A DNA stretch of 64,000 nucleotides from Pseudomonas sp. RGM2987 (lineage in GTDB: Bacteria > Pseudomonadota > Gammaproteobacteria > Pseudomonadales > Pseudomonadaceae). The stretch is from positions 62,001 through 126,000 of the forward strand of contig NZ_JALJDX010000219.1 in assembly GCF_022952855.1 (NCBI RefSeq), written 5' to 3'. The position numbers were made by a program, and so were the translations under genes. Each line of letters opens with the position of its first letter. Within the stretch, counting starts at the first letter, position 1. Of the stretch, positions 7,897-16,241 are shown piece by piece. The notes beneath the pieces are model-generated. The model worked only from the letters and a program-made list of their open reading frames with translations, searched no databases and was not told the origin of the DNA.

Positions 7897-9204
7897 ATGC
7901 TGACTTTCCTTGGCTTCGCCATGGTCATCACGTTCATGTTCCTGATCATGACCAAGCGCCTGTCTGCGCTGATCGCCCTGATCATCATCCCGATCCTGTT
8001 CGCCCTGTTCGGTGGTTTCGCGCCGAAGATCGGCCCGATGATGCTCGAAGGCATCACCAAGCTCGCCCCGACCGGGGTGATGCTGATGTTCGCCATTCTC
8101 TATTTTGCCCTGATGATCGACTCCGGCCTGTTCGACCCGGCCGTGCGCAAGATCCTCAAGCTGGTCAAGGGCGACCCCTTGAAAGTTTCGGTCGGCACCG
8201 CCGTTCTGGCGCTCGTCGTTTCCCTCGATGGTGACGGCGCGACCACTTACATGATCTGCGTGGCCGCGATGCTGCCGCTCTACAGCCGCATTGGCATGAG
8301 CCCACGAATCATGGCGGGCCTGATCATCCTCGCCGGTGGCGTGATGAACATGACCCCCTGGGGCGGCCCGACCGCCCGTGCGGCCAGTGCGCTGCATGTC
8401 GATCCGTCGGACATTTTCGTGCCGATGATTCCGGCGATGGGCTTCGGTGTGGTGGCGATCCTGATCATCGCCTACTTCTACGGCAAACGTGAACGTGCGC
8501 GCCTGGGTGAGTTGCACCTGATCGGCGACGAGATCGATCATAGCGAAATCAGCGTTTCGCAGTTCCCGGATGCCCGTCGTCCGAAACTGATCTGGTTCAA
8601 CGGCCTGTTGACGCTGGCGCTGATGTGCACCCTGATCGCCGGCCTGTTGCCGCTGCCCGTGCTGTTCATGGTGGCCTTCAGTATCGCGATGATCGTCAAC
8701 TACCCGTGCCTGCAACAACAGAAGGACCGCGTCGCGGCCCACGCCGGCAGCGTGTTGTCGGTGGTCAGCCTGATTTTCGCGGCAGGTATCTTCACCGGCA
8801 TCCTGTCCGGCACCGGCATGGTCGATGCCATGTCCAAGAGCTTGCTGGCGGTGATTCCGGACTTCCTCGGCCCGTACCTGGCGGTCATCACGGCCCTGGT
8901 GAGCATGCCGTTCACCTTCTTCATGTCTAACGATGCATTTTATTACGGGGTGTTACCGGTTCTCGCCGAAGCGGCCAGCCATTACGGCATCACCGCCGTC
9001 GAAATGGCCCGCGCCTCGATCGTCGGCCAACCCGTGCACCTGCTGAGCCCGCTGGTTCCGTCCACCTACCTGCTGGTGGCCCTGGCCGGGATCGAGTTCG
9101 GCGATCACCAGCGCTTCACCCTGAAGTGGGCAGTATTGGTTTGCCTGTGCATAATGTTTGCCGCCTTGCTGATGGGGACCTTTCCGCTGTTCAGCACTCT
9201 ATAA
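7897..9204 (+). CDS. CitMHS-family citrate transporter
   Basis: A 435-aa inner-membrane secondary carrier taking up citrate, usually as a metal complex, with protons. About 12 hydrophobic segments span the length. Family-type motifs include DGDGATTYM (about 109-117), GGVMNMTPWGGPTAR (about 147-161) and, near residue 345, FFMSNDAFYYGVLPVL. TGGAG lies 9 bases before the ATG. The 288-base region upstream (after the REP) holds an A-rich Crc/Hfq-type motif and a short ORF, so carbon catabolite repression at translation is likely. A GC-rich hairpin without a T-run (about 9213-9254) follows the gene. Confidence 0.88.
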   Translation: MLTFLGFAMVITFMFLIMTKRLSALIALIIIPILFALFGGFAPKIGPMMLEGITKLAPTGVMLMFAILYFALMIDSGLFDPAVRKILKLVKGDPLKVSVGTAVLALVVSLDGDGATTYMICVAAMLPLYSRIGMSPRIMAGLIILAGGVMNMTPWGGPTARAASALHVDPSDIFVPMIPAMGFGVVAILIIAYFYGKRERARLGELHLIGDEIDHSEISVSQFPDARRPKLIWFNGLLTLALMCTLIAGLLPLPVLFMVAFSIAMIVNYPCLQQQKDRVAAHAGSVLSVVSLIFAAGIFTGILSGTGMVDAMSKSLLAVIPDFLGPYLAVITALVSMPFTFFMSNDAFYYGVLPVLAEAASHYGITAVEMARASIVGQPVHLLSPLVPSTYLLVALAGIEFGDHQRFTLKWAVLVCLCIMFAALLMGTFPLFSTL

Positions 9205-9279
9205 AAGCAATGCCCGCTGCGTCGCCCCTTCGGCTCACCGAAAGCGCGACGCGGCCTAACACTCGTTAAAGGAACTCAC

Positions 9280-10047
9280 ATGGAATGGCTGACCAACCCG
9301 GAAATCTGGGTTGCCTTCTTTACCCTGACCGCCCTCGAAATTGTCCTGGGTATCGACAACATCATCATGATCTCGATCCTGGTCAGCCGCATGCCCAAGC
9401 ACATGCAGGCGCGCACCCGGATCTTCGGCCTGGCGCTGGCCATGGTCACCCGGATCCTGTTGCTGCTGTCCATCACCTGGGTGATGCGCCTGACCGCCGA
9501 TCTGTTCGAAGTGTTCGGCCAGGGCATCTCCGGACGTGACCTGATCCTGTTCTTCGGTGGCCTGTTCCTGTTGTGGAAAAGCTCCCAGGAGATGTACCAC
9601 GCGCTGGAAGGCGAAGATGAGAGCAGCGACGAGCCTTCGGGCAAGGGCGGCAACTTCCTCTACACCATCATCCAGATCGCGATCATCGACATCGTGTTCT
9701 CCCTGGACTCGGTCATCACCGCCGTCGGCATGGTTTCCCATGTACCGGTCATGGTCGCGGCCATCATCGTCGCCGTGCTGGTGATGATGCTTGCCTCGGG
9801 CACCATCAGTGAGTTCATCGACAAGCACCCGTCGCTGAAGATGCTCGCGCTGTCGTTCCTGCTGGTGGTCGGTACCGTGCTGATCGCCGAGTCGTTCGAC
9901 GTGCACGTGCCAAAAGGCTACGTCTACTTCGCCATGGCGTTCTCCCTGGCGGTGGAAGCGATCAACATCAAGATGCGCACCGCGATTGCCCGCAAGCGCA
10001 AGCAGCAGGATCCAGTGAAACTGCGCAAGGATGTTCCCGGTCAGTAA
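9280..10047 (+). CDS. TerC-family integral membrane protein
   Basis: A 255-aa TerC/Alx-like protein with about seven membrane segments. TerC hallmarks: LEIVLGIDNIIMISI (about 20-34) with its acidic Glu and Asp in the membrane, and the repeat counterpart IIDIVFSLDSVITAVG (about 143-158). Relatives export Mn2+ or take part in metal homeostasis; a tellurite role is not implied. AAGGA precedes the ATG. I saw no yybP-ykoY manganese riboswitch in the 75-base gap upstream. A rho-independent terminator follows. Confidence 0.85.
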   Translation: MEWLTNPEIWVAFFTLTALEIVLGIDNIIMISILVSRMPKHMQARTRIFGLALAMVTRILLLLSITWVMRLTADLFEVFGQGISGRDLILFFGGLFLLWKSSQEMYHALEGEDESSDEPSGKGGNFLYTIIQIAIIDIVFSLDSVITAVGMVSHVPVMVAAIIVAVLVMMLASGTISEFIDKHPSLKMLALSFLLVVGTVLIAESFDVHVPKGYVYFAMAFSLAVEAINIKMRTAIARKRKQQDPVKLRKDVPGQ

Positions 10048-10066
10048 CTGTACGGGGCAATGAACG

Positions 10067-10091
10067 AAGGGGCTCTTGGAGCCCCTTTTTT
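10067..10091 (+). terminator. Rho-independent terminator after the TerC gene
   Basis: Stem GGGGCTC/GAGCCCC with a TTG loop region followed by a T-run, 20 bases after the TerC stop codon. Confidence 0.88.
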
Positions 10092-10110
10092 CATGTCCCG
10101 CAGAAGGCCC

Positions 10111-10200
10111 CTGTGGGAGCGGGCTTGCTCGCGAATGCGATATGTCAGTCACATAGTTGCAACTGATCCACCGCCTTCGCGAGCAAGCCCGCTCCCACAG
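10111..10200. repeat. REP doublet (GGGAGCGGGCTTGCTCGCG class)
   Basis: Perfect arms CTGTGGGAGCGGGCTTGCTC... and complement flank about 40 bases. This is the second REP class of the window, with TGGGAGCG in place of TGGCGAGGGAGC. Confidence 0.9.
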
Positions 10201-10357
10201 GGTTTGGTAGTGGTTTTCATGACAGTTTTGTTTCAATCGGTTCTTTAGCTGTGCAATGCTGGCGCCCTGGCCTTTCGCCAACTAAATCTTTAAGTACAAG
10301 TAGAACGAAAGTGGCATCGTCAATTGGTCCCTTTGGGACGCTGACAGGGGGCTCCTC

Positions 10358-12016
10358 ATGCTGACCCTGCTGAATCTGCTCTCCGCCGTGGCCCTGTTGA
10401 TCTGGGGCACGCATATCGTGCGTACCGGCATCCTGCGGGTCTATGGCTCGAACCTGCGCCATGTCATCGGCCAGAACATGTCCCGGCGCTGGCTGGCGTT
10501 TGTCGCCGGGATCATGGTCACGGCCATGGTCCAGAGCAGCAACGCCACGGCCATGCTCGTTACCTCGTTCGTCGGCCAGGGCCTGATGGCGCTGACCCCG
10601 GCCCTGGCGACCATGCTCGGGGCCGATGTCGGTACGGCGCTGATGGCCCGGGTGTTGACCCTGGACCTGTCGTGGCTGTCGCCGTTGCTGATCTTCCTCG
10701 GGGTGATTTTTTTCCTGTCGCGCAAACAGACCCGGGTCGGGCAAATGGGCCGGGTTGCCATCGGCCTGGGCCTGATCATTCTGGCGCTGCAACTGATCGT
10801 CGAAGCCGCGACGCCCATCACTCATGCCCAGGGCGTGAAAGTGATCTTTGCCTCGCTGACCGGCGACATCCTGCTCGATGCCCTGGTGGGCGCGCTGTTC
10901 GCGATGATTTCCTATTCGAGCCTGGCCGCCGTGCTGCTGACCGCGACCCTGGCCGGCGCGGCGGTGATCAGCCTGCCGGTAGCCATCGGCCTGGTGATCG
11001 GCGCCAACATCGGCAGCGGCGTGCTGGCGTTCCTCAGCACCAGCATGCAGAACGCCGCCGGACGCCAGGTGGCGCTGGGCAGTCTGCTGTACAAGCTGAT
11101 CGGCCTGTTGCTGATCATCCCGGTGCTCGATCCGCTGGTGAACTGGCTGGACAGCCTGGATTTCAGTCCCCAGGAAACGGTCATCGGGTTTCACCTGCTC
11201 TACAACAGCGTGCGCTGCCTGGTGCTGCTGCCCAGCGTCGCGCCAATGGCCCGGCTGTGCGCCTGGCTGCTGCCGGAGCGCCCGGAGACCAACGGCACCG
11301 CCAAGCCCCGGCACCTGGACGCCACGGCGCTCGCCACCCCGAGCCTGGCGTTGGCGAACGCGGCCCGGGAAACCCTGCGCATTGGCGACCTGATCGAAAA
11401 CATGCTCCAAGCCATGCTCGATGTACTTCGCGGCCAGCAGACCGCAGTTACCCAGGACGTGCGGCGCATGGGCGACGACGTTGAAGCCTTGTGCAGCGCC
11501 ATCAAGTTGTACCTGGCGCAAATGCCCCGCGAGGACCTCAGCGAGCAGGACAGCCGCCGCTGGGCAGAAATCATCGAGCTGGCAATCAACCTGAAGCTGT
11601 CCAGCGACCTCATCGAACGCATGTTGCGCAAGGTCCAGCAACAGAAAACCGCGCAACGCCGCTCGTTTTCCGACATCGGCCTGGAAGAACTGGCGGGGCT
11701 GCACAGTCAACTGATTGCCAACCTGCGACTGGGGATGTCGGTGTTCCTCAGTGCCGACCGGGAAAGCGCCCGCCAGTTGCTGCGTGAGAAACGGCGCTTT
11801 CGCGCCCAGGAACGGCGAATGGCCCACGCCCACGTCAGCCGCCTGCAACGCAAGGTCTTGCAGAGCCTGGAGACCAGCGCCCTGCACCTGGAGCTGATCG
11901 CCGACATGCGGCGCCTCAATTCACTGTTCTGCGGCAGTGCCTATGTGGTGCTGGAAACTTCCGAGATCGGCGCCCTGGCGGTGGATGAAATCGCTGACAT
12001 CACCCATTCGCCTTGA
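10358..12016 (+). CDS. Na/Pi cotransporter family protein with PhoU-like tail
   Basis: A 552-aa protein. The N-terminal half (about 1-300) holds two Na/Pi-cotransporter repeats with the diagnostic serine-rich motif VQSSNATAML (about 58-67) and its counterpart SYSSLAAVLL. The C-terminal half (about 320-552) is soluble and helical, resembling PhoU domains, as in bacterial NptA/YjbB proteins that export or import phosphate. A GGGGG stretch precedes the ATG. The 310 bases upstream hold the TerC terminator, a REP doublet and presumably the promoter. Confidence 0.87.
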   Translation: MLTLLNLLSAVALLIWGTHIVRTGILRVYGSNLRHVIGQNMSRRWLAFVAGIMVTAMVQSSNATAMLVTSFVGQGLMALTPALATMLGADVGTALMARVLTLDLSWLSPLLIFLGVIFFLSRKQTRVGQMGRVAIGLGLIILALQLIVEAATPITHAQGVKVIFASLTGDILLDALVGALFAMISYSSLAAVLLTATLAGAAVISLPVAIGLVIGANIGSGVLAFLSTSMQNAAGRQVALGSLLYKLIGLLLIIPVLDPLVNWLDSLDFSPQETVIGFHLLYNSVRCLVLLPSVAPMARLCAWLLPERPETNGTAKPRHLDATALATPSLALANAARETLRIGDLIENMLQAMLDVLRGQQTAVTQDVRRMGDDVEALCSAIKLYLAQMPREDLSEQDSRRWAEIIELAINLKLSSDLIERMLRKVQQQKTAQRRSFSDIGLEELAGLHSQLIANLRLGMSVFLSADRESARQLLREKRRFRAQERRMAHAHVSRLQRKVLQSLETSALHLELIADMRRLNSLFCGSAYVVLETSEIGALAVDEIADITHSP

Positions 12017-12074
12017 ACATCTGGCGCGTTGTCCAGTCAGTAAGATTGGACTTGTCAGCCGCCAGGAAGCCCTT

Positions 12075-13451
12075 ATGCGTTGTCTGTTGCTCACCGTTCT
12101 TCTACTCGGCTCGCTGCCTGCGCTGGCCCTGGATCGGTTCCAGGTCGAAGGCTATGCGTTGCCCAACGGCATGCAACTGTTGCTCAAGCCCGGCAATGAC
12201 CGTGGGCACGTGGCGATCCGCCTGGTGGTGGGCGTAGGCCTGGATGACTTCAGCTGCGCCGACAAAGAGCTGCCGCATCTGCTCGAACACCTGCTGTTCA
12301 GTGGCGTCGATGAAACCGGCGAAGGCGGCCTCGAGGAACGCATGCAGGCCCTGGGCGGCGAATGGAACGCCTTCACCAACAACGCCGACACCACCTTCGT
12401 CATCGAGGCACCGGCGAGCAATCAACGGAAAATCCTCGACCTGCTGCTGGCCCTGCTGACCCGCACCCGCATCGACGAAAAAGCCCTGGACGCCGCCAAA
12501 CGGGTGGTGGAACGCGAGGATGGCGGCCACTACACCCATTTGCAGCGCTGGCTCGACCGCCAGGACCTGAGCCACAAGGCCAGCAATCAACTGGCGGTCG
12601 AACTGGGCCTGCGCTGCGCGGAACGAGCCGAGGTCGAGCCCCTGACCCTCAGGAAAATCGAACAGGTACGCAAGGCCTGGTACGCGCCCAACAACATGAC
12701 CCTGATTGTGGTTGGCGACCTCGACCGCCTGCTCCCCGCCTACCTGGAACGCACCTTTGGCAGCCTCAAGCCGGTCGAACCGAGCAACCATGAGCCCTTG
12801 GCGCAGATTCGCTACAGCGCCGTGACCAAGCGCAACCTGATCCGCGGGATGGTCGGCAACAGCGCCAAACTGCACTGGCTGTTCCCCGAACCGGTGCTGG
12901 ACGAACAGCATGATGAAACCTTCGACCTGCTCAAGGACTACCTGGACTGGGCGCTCTACCGCCAGCTGCGCCTGGCCCACGGCCTGTCGTACGGGCCATG
13001 GACCGAGCGCGAAGTGTTCGGCGGCGTCGGCTTCTTCAGCCTGAACGCCGACCTGGCCCGCGAAGACCTGCCAGAAGCCGAGCAAGCCCTCGAAGCGCTG
13101 CGAGGCAGCCTGCTCAAGGACGGCCTGGACCCCGACACATTCATGCGCATCAAACGCGCGGCCATCGCCCACCAGACCTGGGCAGTCCAGGGCAACAGCG
13201 CCTTGGCCGACTACTACTGGAGCGCCCTGGGCGACTACGAAGATGGCCGCTTCGCCAACCCCGCCGTCCGCTTGCAGGCCGTGAGCCTGGACCAAGCCAA
13301 CCTGGCCCTGCGCGAACTGCTCAAGGACCCCGGCTACCTGCGCATCGAAAAGCCGCTGCTCAGTGACGACGAACTGGTGTGGGGGATGAGCGGGTTGCTT
13401 GGATTGTTGCTGTTGGGGTTGGTGGTGTGGCGGGTGCGGCGTAGGGCCTGA
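12075..13451 (+). CDS. Membrane-anchored M16 (insulinase-type) zinc metallopeptidase
   Basis: A 458-aa M16 peptidase. A signal sequence covers about residues 1-19 (ending ALALD). The inverted zinc motif HLLEH is at 68-72, with the downstream acidic residues in KRVVEREDGGHY about 75 residues later. A second, inactive-type M16 lobe follows. The last about 25 residues (GLLGLLLLGLVVWRVRRRA) form a membrane helix with a basic tail, so it should be periplasmic and anchored in the inner membrane. The start is the ATG at the signal peptide; a longer in-frame reading back to 11937 overlaps the preceding gene and is not credible. Substrate unknown. Confidence 0.87.
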   Translation: MRCLLLTVLLLGSLPALALDRFQVEGYALPNGMQLLLKPGNDRGHVAIRLVVGVGLDDFSCADKELPHLLEHLLFSGVDETGEGGLEERMQALGGEWNAFTNNADTTFVIEAPASNQRKILDLLLALLTRTRIDEKALDAAKRVVEREDGGHYTHLQRWLDRQDLSHKASNQLAVELGLRCAERAEVEPLTLRKIEQVRKAWYAPNNMTLIVVGDLDRLLPAYLERTFGSLKPVEPSNHEPLAQIRYSAVTKRNLIRGMVGNSAKLHWLFPEPVLDEQHDETFDLLKDYLDWALYRQLRLAHGLSYGPWTEREVFGGVGFFSLNADLAREDLPEAEQALEALRGSLLKDGLDPDTFMRIKRAAIAHQTWAVQGNSALADYYWSALGDYEDGRFANPAVRLQAVSLDQANLALRELLKDPGYLRIEKPLLSDDELVWGMSGLLGLLLLGLVVWRVRRRA

Positions 13452-13461
13452 CCAACCGCTA

Positions 13462-13485
13462 TCGCGAGCAGGCTCGTTCCCACAG
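13462..13485. repeat. Single REP arm
   Basis: TCGCGAGCAGGCTCGTTCCC plus CACAG: an unpaired copy of the GGGAGCGGGCTTGCTCGCG class, 11 bases after the M16 peptidase stop. Confidence 0.75.
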
Positions 13486-13575
13486 AGGGGCAATGGCGAC
13501 AAACGCGCTCGTCACATCGAGTGGCTGACGATACCCTGTCTGGGATATTTCCTACGACTTATGTGAAACCGCCCA

Positions 13576-14595
13576 ATGCAAACCCTGACCCACGTTATCC
13601 AGCGCATCCTTGAACTGATGAAGCGCTACCCAGGCGTCATTGCCCTCGGCGGTTTCATCTCCGGGGTCGGCAGCTTCATGCTGGTGGACCGCCAACAGGG
13701 CCTGGCGACCTGGATCGCCGTGCTGATGCTGGTGAGCTGGCTGTGGCTGATGGTGGAAAACAGCATGACCCGGCTGTTCGCCCGCATCTTCAAACGCGAA
13801 ATCCCCCAGCCGCTGCTGCGTTACGCCACGCAGATGATTCACCAGGAAAGCCTGTTCTTCGTCCTGCCGTTTTTTTTCATCACCACCACCTGGAACAGCA
13901 GCCAACTGATTTTCACCGGCCTGCTCGCCGCCGCGGCGCTGATTTCGATTACCGACCCGCTGTATTACAAATGGCTGGCACCCCGGCGCTGGGCGTTCCT
14001 GGCGCTGCACACGCTGACGCTGTTCGCCGCGCTGCTGACCGCCTTGCCGGTCATCCTGCACCTGACCACCGACCAGAGCTTCAAGCTGGCCCTGGGCATC
14101 GCCATGCTGCTGTCATTCCCAAGCCTGGCGTCGATCTTCCCGATCCGCACGGTGCGCAACGCCCTGGCGATCCTGTGCATCACCTTGGGAATCGGCGCCG
14201 CCGGCTGGGTGCTGCGCTCCTGGGTGCCGCCAGCAACCTTGTGGATGACCGAAGTGGCGATCAGCACTGAGCTTGCGGACCGCACCCCGGGCGACAGCCT
14301 CAAGGAAGTCAGCGCGGCGCAGATCCGCGGCAACGGGCTATACGCCTACACGGCCATCAACGCTCCACGTGGGCTTGATGAGCGGATCTATCACGTCTGG
14401 CAATTCAACGGCAAAGAAGTGGACCGCATCGCCCTGGACATCCATGGCGGGCGCAAGGAAGGCTATCGCGCCTGGACCCACAAGCAGAACTTCCCCGACG
14501 ACCCGACCGGCAAATGGCAGGTGCGGGTGCTGACGGAGAATGGGCAGATGATTGGGGTGTTGCGGTTCAATGTGACAGGGCCGACGGGTGGCTGA
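13576..14595 (+). CDS. DUF5924/DUF2914 membrane protein
   Basis: A 339-aa protein of unknown function. About six to seven hydrophobic helices fill residues 15-225; the C-terminal 110 residues are soluble and match the DUF2914 type (AYTAINAPRGLDERIYHVW, then GKWQVRVLTENGQMIG), probably a periplasmic beta domain. There is no convincing ribosome-binding site before the ATG. It sits directly downstream of the M16 peptidase, which could mean a shared envelope role, but that is only context. Confidence 0.8.
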   Translation: MQTLTHVIQRILELMKRYPGVIALGGFISGVGSFMLVDRQQGLATWIAVLMLVSWLWLMVENSMTRLFARIFKREIPQPLLRYATQMIHQESLFFVLPFFFITTTWNSSQLIFTGLLAAAALISITDPLYYKWLAPRRWAFLALHTLTLFAALLTALPVILHLTTDQSFKLALGIAMLLSFPSLASIFPIRTVRNALAILCITLGIGAAGWVLRSWVPPATLWMTEVAISTELADRTPGDSLKEVSAAQIRGNGLYAYTAINAPRGLDERIYHVWQFNGKEVDRIALDIHGGRKEGYRAWTHKQNFPDDPTGKWQVRVLTENGQMIGVLRFNVTGPTGG

Positions 14596-14600
14596 ATACC

Positions 14601-14691
14601 GTGGCGAGGGAGCTTGCTCCCGCTGGGCTACGCAGTAGCCCCTAAAACTAGGGCCGCTTCGCGCCCCAGCGGGAGCAAGCTCCCTCGCCAC
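14601..14691. repeat. REP doublet (GAGGGAGC class)
   Basis: Arms GTGGCGAGGGAGCTTGCTCC and complement between convergent genes, 5 bases after the DUF5924 stop. Its spacer (CTACGCAGTAGCCC) closely matches the 7519-7608 copy. Confidence 0.9.
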
Positions 14692-14722
14692 AACGAATTT
14701 CAGCAAACTTGCGTGGCTGGCC

Positions 14723-15952
14723 TCAGCCAAAGAACCAGTAACAAACCCCGATCGCCGACAAGACCCCGGCCAGCTCAGCCAGCAGCGCGCAGCCCACGGC
14801 ATGGCGCGCCCGTTGGATGCCGACGGCGCCGAAATACACCGCCAGCACATAGAACGTGGTCTCGGTGCTGCCCTGGATCGTCGCGGCCACCAGGGCCGGG
14901 AAGCTGTCCACACCGGAGGTCTTCATGGTTTCGATCAGCATCGCCCGGGCGGCGCTGCCCGAGAACGGCTTGACCATGGCGGTGGGCAGGGCATCGACGA
15001 AGCGCGTGTCCCAACCGGCCCACTGCACCAGGTGGCGGATGCCATCCAGGCCGAAATCCAGCGCCCCGGAAGCGCGCAGCACACCAACGGCGCAGAGCAT
15101 CGCCACCAGGTACGGCAGCAGGTTCTTGGCGACGTCGAACCCTTCCTTGGCGCCTTCTATGAACGTTTCATAGACCTTGACCTTGCGCAGCGCGCCGATC
15201 ACCAGGAACAGGATGATCAGGCCAAACAGCGTCAGGTTGCCGAGGATCGAGGACAAGCTCGCCAGCGCGGTGGCCGAGAGCGTCGCCAACAACGCCATGA
15301 AACCGCCCAGCGCCAGCGCACCGGGAATCAGGTAAGCCAGCACCACCGGGTCCCACAGCCGCAGGCGCTGCATGAACGCCACCGACAGCAGCCCCATCAG
15401 CGTCGAGCCGCTGGTGGCGATCAGGATCGGCAGGAACACCAGGGTCGGATCCGGCGCGCCTTGCTGGGCGCGGTACATGAAGATTGTCACCGGCAGCAGC
15501 GTCAGCGAAGAGGCGTTGAGCACCAGGAACAGGATCTGCGCGTTGCTGGCGATGGTCGCGCTGGGGTTGAGGTCCTGCAGGGCGCGCATGGCCTTGAGGC
15601 CAATGGGGGTGGCAGCATTGTCCAGGCCCAGGCCGTTGGCGGCGAAGTTCAGGGTAATCAGGCCGATGGCCGGATGGCCGGCGGGCACTTCCGGCATCAA
15701 GCGCAGGAACAGCGGCCCAAGGGCCTTCGCCAGCCAGTCGACGATGCCGGCCTGTTCGGCGATCCGCAGGAACCCCAGCCACAGGGTCAAGGTGCCGAAC
15801 AGCAGGACCATGACCTCCACCGACAGCTTGGCCATGGCGAAAATGCTTTCGACCATGGCCGCGAAAATCCCGGCGTTGCCGCCGACCAGCCACTGCACCA
15901 GCGCCGAGACGGCCGCCACGATAAAGAAGCCAAGCCACAGGCCATTGAGCAT
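14723..15952 (-). CDS. SpmA/SpmB-like nucleoside-recognition domain membrane protein
   Basis: A 409-aa integral membrane protein with two Gate/nucleoside-recognition modules, equivalent to SpmA and SpmB fused. The first half contains NFAANGLGLDNAATPIGLKA (about 103-122); the second holds MVKPFSGSAARAMLIE and STETTFYVLAVYFGAVGI. The transport substrate is unknown for this family. The start MLNGLW has GGGGGA eight bases upstream; the open frame extends to 16327 without a credible start. Confidence 0.85.
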   Translation of the reverse strand: MLNGLWLGFFIVAAVSALVQWLVGGNAGIFAAMVESIFAMAKLSVEVMVLLFGTLTLWLGFLRIAEQAGIVDWLAKALGPLFLRLMPEVPAGHPAIGLITLNFAANGLGLDNAATPIGLKAMRALQDLNPSATIASNAQILFLVLNASSLTLLPVTIFMYRAQQGAPDPTLVFLPILIATSGSTLMGLLSVAFMQRLRLWDPVVLAYLIPGALALGGFMALLATLSATALASLSSILGNLTLFGLIILFLVIGALRKVKVYETFIEGAKEGFDVAKNLLPYLVAMLCAVGVLRASGALDFGLDGIRHLVQWAGWDTRFVDALPTAMVKPFSGSAARAMLIETMKTSGVDSFPALVAATIQGSTETTFYVLAVYFGAVGIQRARHAVGCALLAELAGVLSAIGVCYWFFG

Positions 15953-16006
15953 CGGTCTAATCCCCCGGAAGATGCCGCGAATGATAGCGGGGCTGGCAGA
16001 AACGAC

Positions 16007-16030
16007 AAACCCCGGATTTCTCCGGGGTTT
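16007..16030 (-). terminator. Hairpin between gltP and the SpmAB-like gene
   Basis: AAACCCCGG/CCGGGGTTT with a six-base loop. Read on the minus strand it could terminate gltP transcription; the T-rich tail is weak, and it could work in both directions. Confidence 0.6.
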
Positions 16031-16088
16031 GTCTTGGTCGCAATGGGATCGAAAGATCCCCTGCTCACTTGAGGTTGCTTTGATCATT

Positions 16089-16193
16089 GTGGCGAGGGAG
16101 CTTGCTCCCGCTGGGCTGCGCAGCAGCCCTTTTTTATGAGCGCTTCGCACTGGAGCGCCAGCCCGGTCAAGCGGGAGCAAGCTCCCTCGCCAC
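16089..16193. repeat. REP doublet (GAGGGAGC class)
   Basis: Arms GTGGCGAGGGAGCTTGCTCC and complement, in the gap downstream of gltP. Confidence 0.9.
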
Positions 16194-16241
16194 AGGTTTT
16201 GCGTTTCACGAATAAACCTGGGGAGCAGCTTCAAGCCTGCC

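Noticed and set aside
9205..9279. yybP-ykoY manganese riboswitch before the TerC gene
   Set aside because: The 75-base gap has only a simple GC hairpin and lacks the riboswitch core sequence.
14801..16072. 423-codon plus-strand ORF
   Set aside because: Antisense to the SpmAB-like gene; Gln/Arg/His-rich shadow composition.
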